A DNA stretch of 10,437 bases from Euperipatoides rowelli. Taxonomy: Eukaryota > Onychophora > Udeonychophora > Euonychophora > Peripatopsidae. Shown one piece after another: positions 6,540 to 10,437 of the stretch. The position numbers were made by a program, and so were the translations under genes. Each line of letters opens with the position of its first letter. The first letter of the stretch is position 1. The stretch is from the NCBI GenBank assembly GCA_003024985.2, contig PXIH01S0008562.1; one strand, written 5' to 3'. The notes below the pieces were generated by a model. The model ran no database searches, was not told where the DNA came from, and worked only from the letters and a program-made list of their open reading frames with translations.

Positions 6540-7056
6540 TTTGTGCAAGAGTCAAGAGAAGAGTGTACAAGATGGAGTGAGATAGAAAATGATGTATGTT
6601 GCTGAAACATGGCCAGTGACTAAGGCTCAGGGGAAGAGGCTGGATGTATCTGAGATAGATGTGTTGTATGACAATGTAGGATAAGATAGAGAATGAGAGG
6701 ATACTGGGGACAACCAAGGGGCAGAGATATCAATATAAAATGGAGGAAAGAAGATTACAGTAGTATGTCATGGTGGAAGGAGGATTATTGTTTGAAGAGT
6801 GATGGAGATGGAAGTGCAGGGGGAGAGATGAAAAGGAAAACCATGGAGGAGATGGATGGATGTCAGAGAAGAGATAAAGGGAAATGGCTTGGTGGAGACA
6901 GATATGTTAGATGATGCTTGGTGGAGTGGTGCAACCTAAAACATCAACTTCACAAAAAAATTAACACATAGAATCGACTTCACAAAGAACCGGGAAAGGA
7001 TGAAGAGAAAGAAGAGTATATGTTTGGCAGTGAAGTATCAGAAGGATGCATTTTAA
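6540..7056 (+). pseudogene. LINE reverse transcriptase C-terminal fragment, multiply frameshifted
   Basis: Frame 1 from 6601 reads AETWPVTKAQGKRLDVSEI, the conserved stretch near the end of the reverse transcriptase in a widespread animal non-LTR group (...GAETW...K...RL...). It shifts to another frame for DKIENERILGTTKG (6680-6721) and ERRLQ (6746-6760), then WKEDYCLK (third frame, about 6774-6797). Frame 1 returns for RVMEMEVQGE (6796-6825), KGKPWRRWMD (6832-6861) and VREEIKGNGLVE (6862-6897). It ends with RIDFTKNRERMKRKK and a stop at 7054. The K/R-G-x-P-x-x-RW block is the usual basic signature there. In-frame stops occur at 6682, 6793, 6829 and 6937. No catalytic YXDD region is present, so this is a 5'-truncated dead copy. 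The upstream limit near 6540 is approximate. Confidence 0.85.
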
Positions 7057-7249
7057 TTTTATATTTCATACAAAGATCATTTCTAGTAAAAGAAAAATCT
7101 AACATATGAACTTATGAGAATTATTAGGCTTTATCTACCAGATCCACATTTAAAGTTATCTGTACTAATATTCTAACAGGTTACTCTGACATCTTTATCA
7201 AGCAAATATTTCTTTACAGCTGTATTTGCATACTGAACATAAATTCATC
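7057..7249. other. possible LINE 3' flank, unassigned
   Basis: AT-rich sequence between the LINE coding stop and the hAT target duplication. It may include LINE 3' untranslated sequence, but no poly(A) or target duplication marks its end. Confidence 0.4.
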
Positions 7250-8290
7250 CTCTAGATCTGGGATTCTCAACATGTGGTACATGTTCCAATAGTGGTACAT
7301 GTTCCAATAGTGGTACATTACTTTTTTTCAGGTGGTACTCAGAGATGCAACAAAAAGACAAATCCATATACAGTATACATTGTATTACCAATCAGTAATT
7401 TTCTCTTGCTATAAATTGAATATTAGTACTTGGTTATCAATAGATCCATATCCATAATAATTAATCATTGTGCAGTTAGTTAAGTTATGATGTATAATAT
7501 TTAGTATATATTAGATTTTGAATTGTTAAAATAATGAACGATGTGTTTAAGATTGTATAAGATGGAAATGGACATTGAATTAAAATAAATAATAGGTTAG
7601 GTGCAATAATTAATACAATCAAACTATGGTCGAGTTATCATGGAGCGATCTGTAGCAATATGGATCGTTAAACTTAGGTTAGACATAAGCTGAGACGTTT
7701 CCAGGTTGGTGTCTCAGTCGGGGAAGTTATAGAAAGGTTTATTGCCTGGTTTCAACGTCTCGCCAGGATTTTTTAACCTTGTCTGCTGCCCTGGTCCACT
7801 GCCTTGGTCTGCTGCCCCGGTCCACTGCCCTGGTCCACTTCCCCAGTCTGTTGCCCTGGTCTGCTGCCCCGGTCTGCTGCCCTGGTCCACTGTCCCAGTC
7901 CACTGCCCCGGTCCACTGCCTTGGTCCGCTGCCTTGGTCCACTGCCCTTGTCTGCTGCCCTGGTCCGCTGCCCCAGTCCACTGCCCCAGTCCACTGCCCA
8001 ACTAAGAACCGTAGTAGTAAAAAAAAAATATGTATTATATTCAGTTCCTTCGGGAAGCTTTTCACCCACAAAAAAATAATACATCTTTCCACCCTTTGGA
8101 GGGGAGATTTATTTTTATATAAAAATAAAACTATGATATTTTGACAAGATTGTTTATTTTATTCTGTTTGTACTCTGACCATAAAGGCACAAGTCTGAAT
8201 TACGAAATATGCAAATGGTGGTACATTAATTTTTAGAAGTTTATTTAAGTGGTACAACATTCCAAAAATTTGAGAACCCGTTCTCTAGAT
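7250..8290. mobile_element. non-autonomous hAT-type transposon, about 1025 bp
   Basis: The 8-bp sequence ctctagat occurs at 7250-7257 and 8283-8290, the target-duplication length of hAT transposons. Inside lie inverted ends: ctgggattctcaa (7258-7270) and, on the other strand, aacgggttctcaa (8270-8282). Both differ only slightly from the common hAT end CAGNGGTTCTCAA. Sub-terminal gtggtac motifs occur near both ends. At the left, an 18-bp unit (gtggtacatgttccaata) is repeated 2.6 times (7274-7320). No transposase can be read; the interior is AT-rich apart from a 13-bp minisatellite. It would depend on an autonomous relative for movement. Confidence 0.82.
7777..8002. repeat. 13-bp minisatellite, 16 full units, inside the hAT element
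   Basis: Sixteen units of ctgccccggtccg-type sequence run from 7786 to 7993 without any insertion or deletion, with partial units at each end (7777-7785, 7994-8002). Variation is concentrated in two dinucleotides per unit (positions 7-8 and 12-13), each found as CG, TG or CA with one exception. As 13 is not a multiple of 3, the reading shifts each unit and open frames arise on both strands (Gly/Gln/Trp/Thr-rich on the minus strand). These frames are by-products, not genes. Confidence 0.95.
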
Positions 8291-9100
8291 GGAGATGTAC
8301 ATTATCTTTAACCACACAATGAAATCAATAACGGCCATTGTTTTCAAGATGGAGGATATATAGCTCACTTGGAAAGTTAAGGAATTTATTACTTAGTGTA
8401 CAGCTAGTTGAACATTTCCAGCAAGGTTAGTTAGCTTTAGCCTATCATTTTTTTATAGTGAGTTTTTAATAACTTTGAAACATCCAAAATATTATTTTTA
8501 TTCATGGCCTAACAATCGCCTCCCCCCCCCTTCATATTTATAATTTTATTATGGATATTAAATGTTATGCATTTTGTAAATATTTTGAAGAGACATTATT
8601 ATACCTTTTAATGATCTAACATCTTCTCATTATAGTTCGGTTTTAATTTACTATTAAAATTTGTTCTCTGTTATTTAGAAATTAATCATCTTTGCAGTGG
8701 TATTAATACATGAAATATTCTATTACATTAGAATTTACAAGACGAATTATACCGTAATTGAAATTGATTGCACATTTTTTTGCTCAATGATATAGACTAC
8801 AATAACTGTTAAACTCATCAAAATAAAATGTTTATTCAACTGTTTGTCAGCTTTCATAAGATATCGATTTCATGCCCCATTTTTATTTATTAAAGATAAT
8901 AGAGGAAATGATATACTGTATCTAATAATTTGTTTCTTGGAGTAAATAGTTTTACTATATTTCAACTGTGTCGTCTAACTTTATCTATATTTTGAAAAAA
9001 TAATAAAAAATATTATACACTTTTGAGTATATGAATATAATGCAAATAATTTTTACTTTGAAATTATACATTAAAAAAAAAGGCAAGCTATAAATTATTA
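8291..9100. other. AT-rich DNA, no feature recognised
   Basis: More than 800 bp with only A/T-rich sequence, a C9 run near 8522-8530 and scattered short palindromes. I see no gene, repeat copy or tRNA-like head that stands up. Confidence 0.6.
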
Positions 9101-9154
9101 CATAATGAATAAATTACAATATACTGTATATGATACTTGTCAAACTTATTATAT

Positions 9155-9200
9155 AATTGAACGCCATATAGCTCTATCCACTCGGCAAGGGCTTGCCCGC
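9155..9200 (-). other. tRNA-like A-box fragment
   Basis: On the minus strand, cttgccgagtggatagagc (complement at about 9171-9189) looks like a tRNA D arm with an A box. A B box at proper spacing is missing. It could be a truncated SINE head; chance is not excluded. Confidence 0.3.
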
Positions 9201-9754
9201 AGGCCCAATCATCAAACTACTGTATATAAATACACTATAGAACAATCTATCATAACAGAACTGGAAAAGAAATGGAATCTCATAGGGTGAATACAATCAT
9301 GAGCCAGCTTAATTTTACACAAGGACCTAGTGACAGCCTCCCCCCCAAAAAAAAAAAAAACAAGTGTTAAGGGTGAGGACCTTTTTAAATAAAATTGTAT
9401 CGATCCTTTCCCTAAGGGTAGGGTGAAGAATAGAGATCGTTTTAAAATAAAATTTATCAAAATTAATTGAAAAAAAATAGAATAAAACTAAATCAGATAG
9501 ACAACAACCATGTGATGTGTTTCAAGTGCAGTTGTCTGGAAGTTATATTTGAAGCCTAGGGGTCATGGTGTGGTTTTTAACCCACGTCCATTGATGGATG
9601 TGTTATAAAAAAAAGTTATGGATGAAAAAACTTTTTAAGAAAAATATGGTTTATTTATAGTGTGGCTGTATTGCATAATAAAAAGATTAACAGCATATTT
9701 TCAGTAAATTTATTACCTATTTTCTGACCCTGGTAGTGACTTTTCCTGAAACTT
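9201..9754. other. AT-rich DNA with one short duplication
   Basis: Contains a diverged direct duplication: aagggtgaggacc...aaataaaattgtatc (about 9369-9402) and agggtgaagaatagagatcg...aaataaaatttatc (about 9419-9458). Nothing else is recognised. Confidence 0.5.
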
Positions 9755-9905
9755 GATTGGTTAACTGGTTGGGCTGATGTTAGTTGTGTCAAATGGGTCA
9801 AAATGAGCAACAAAGGTTTATTGCACCTTTTGATTATCATAGGAGTGGGGAAGGGTGGGCTTAATATATAGCAGGAGTTCGGCTTTAGGTTGGGAGAAGA
9901 TTAGA
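9755..9905 (+). repeat. dispersed repeat family, copy C (diverged)
   Basis: The order of blocks matches copies B and D: ctgatgttagttgtgtcaaa, then tttattgcacc, gattatcatagg, gtggggaa..gtgggcttaata, ggagttcggctttagg, gattagaaca. It is the most diverged of the four, and its telomere-like tail is eroded. Confidence 0.55.
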
Positions 9906-10209
9906 ACAGAGTCATGCTCAGTTGTTGTAAAGGCCGCTCGTAGGATCAGCAAATAGGCTCTAGTCACATTTCCCCCCAGCCAATGAGCTTCCATCATTCA
10001 AAATAATGCCATAGTGAATAACGAAGGAGGATTATCATGACAGCAGGATTCAATCCTGTCATCAATATATAAAAATGGCAATAAATTTATAAAGACATTT
10101 GTATAAACATTGAATGTCTTTGGGTTATCTTTCAAAAAAAAGTTTCAAGGAATTTGGACTAAATTTAGAACGATAATAACACTTGGAAGTGTAACAACTT
10201 GTATCATGA
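9906..10209. other. unassigned, with a bulged palindrome
   Basis: At 10037-10062, atga-caggatt-c-aatcctg-tcat forms a hairpin with a 3-nt bulge (cag, 10041-10043). A perfect short palindrome acactt-gg-aagtgt is at 10179-10192. Nothing else is recognised. Confidence 0.55.
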
Positions 10210-10437
10210 AATACCTAAAAACTGAAAAGCCTAAGTCTCATTTTTTCCGTGTTTTTAACACCTACGCATGTATTATCGTCATTACGGAACGACCTGATGG
10301 AAGTTATGTCAAAATTATCGAAATCGATCAAATACTATTATTTCACCAACCCTATGATAATCATAGGGTTGGGGGCATAGTGGATTTCACACATAGTTGG
10401 AGTTAGGGTTCAGGGTAAAGTTAAGGTTAGGACTGTA
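10210..10437 (+). repeat. dispersed repeat family, copy D, cut by the window end
   Basis: Shares agcctaagt, gtcattacgg, cgaaatcgatca, tatttcacc, atcatagggttggg, tagttggagttaggg and ggttaggac with copy B in order. The match continues up to the last base, so the element extends beyond the window. It differs from B by a clean palindrome at 10346-10372. Confidence 0.75.
10346..10372. repeat. perfect palindrome, 13-bp arms
   Basis: ccaaccctatgat (10346-10358) and atcatagggttgg (10360-10372) are exact reverse complements around a single a. In copy B the right arm is kept (atcatagggttgg, about 2713-2725), while the left arm region reads cctctagaat and does not pair well. Confidence 0.95.

Noticed and set aside
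7684-7770. Possible tRNA-like head (gtgtctcagtcgg ... ggtttcaacg) and two stems (ctgagac/gtctcag, cctgg/ccagg) next to the minisatellite.
   Set aside because: The A and B boxes are weak, the spacing is off, and the T arm does not fold. A T-run after the second stem looks like a bacterial terminator, but the context is eukaryotic.
7714-8144. Several overlapping open frames of 87-121 codons on both strands, Pro/Cys/Leu-rich on plus and Gly/Gln/Trp-rich on minus.
   Set aside because: They are a by-product of the indel-free 13-bp array: 13 is not divisible by 3 and the unit lacks stop triplets in most phases, so many frames stay open at once.
8361-8420. Plus-strand tagctcacttgg (A-box-like) followed 46 nt later by gttgaacatttcc.
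   Set aside because: The spacing suits a tRNA, but the B box is poor and no stems form well.

Overview
The window looks like eukaryotic, almost certainly animal, intergenic DNA. It is AT-rich (about two-thirds A+T by eye), full of mononucleotide runs and microsatellites, and has no open reading frame that looks like a host gene. It also has no rRNA, no complete tRNA gene and nothing bacterial or CRISPR-like. What can be read is a dense layer of decayed transposable elements: tRNA-derived SINEs, two dead LINE 3' ends, two hAT-type DNA elements, a foldback element and tandem repeats. The LINE protein style and the mix of elements fit an invertebrate or lower-deuterostome genome. The species cannot be named from the sequence alone.

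Layout. 1-1400: AT-rich DNA with a degenerate duplication at the left edge and a damaged SINE (787-915). 1406-1766: an inverted-repeat element with near-identical 61-bp arms. 1816-2026: a probable short hAT MITE. 2346-2513: a well-preserved tRNA-derived SINE on the minus strand, with poly(A) tail and a perfect 12-bp target-site duplication. 2526-2563: a perfect 17-bp-arm palindrome. 2571-2797: copy B of a dispersed repeat, with other copies inside 1406-1766 and at 9755-9905 and 10210-10437. 3354-3926: a tRNA-like fragment, a 10-bp minisatellite and a GTATTTT-rich block. 3966-4585: the C-terminal coding remnant of a LINE on the minus strand, split by a poly(A)-tailed insertion at 4296-4500. 4640-5260: two inverted copies of a second SINE family around a ~42-bp tandem repeat. 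5290-5382: two hairpins. 6540-7056: a frameshifted LINE reverse-transcriptase C-terminus on the plus strand. 7250-8290: a ~1-kb hAT-type element with an 8-bp target duplication that carries a 13-bp minisatellite. 8291-9750: mostly featureless AT-rich DNA.

No gene in the window is judged functional, so no pathway or operon can be described. The items most worth a second look are the minisatellite whose variation is almost wholly CpG to TpG/CpA, the nested retro-insertion in the minus-strand LINE, the foldback element with its dispersed relatives, and the palindromes that recur in or beside that family. I found no convincing sign of a new functional system.
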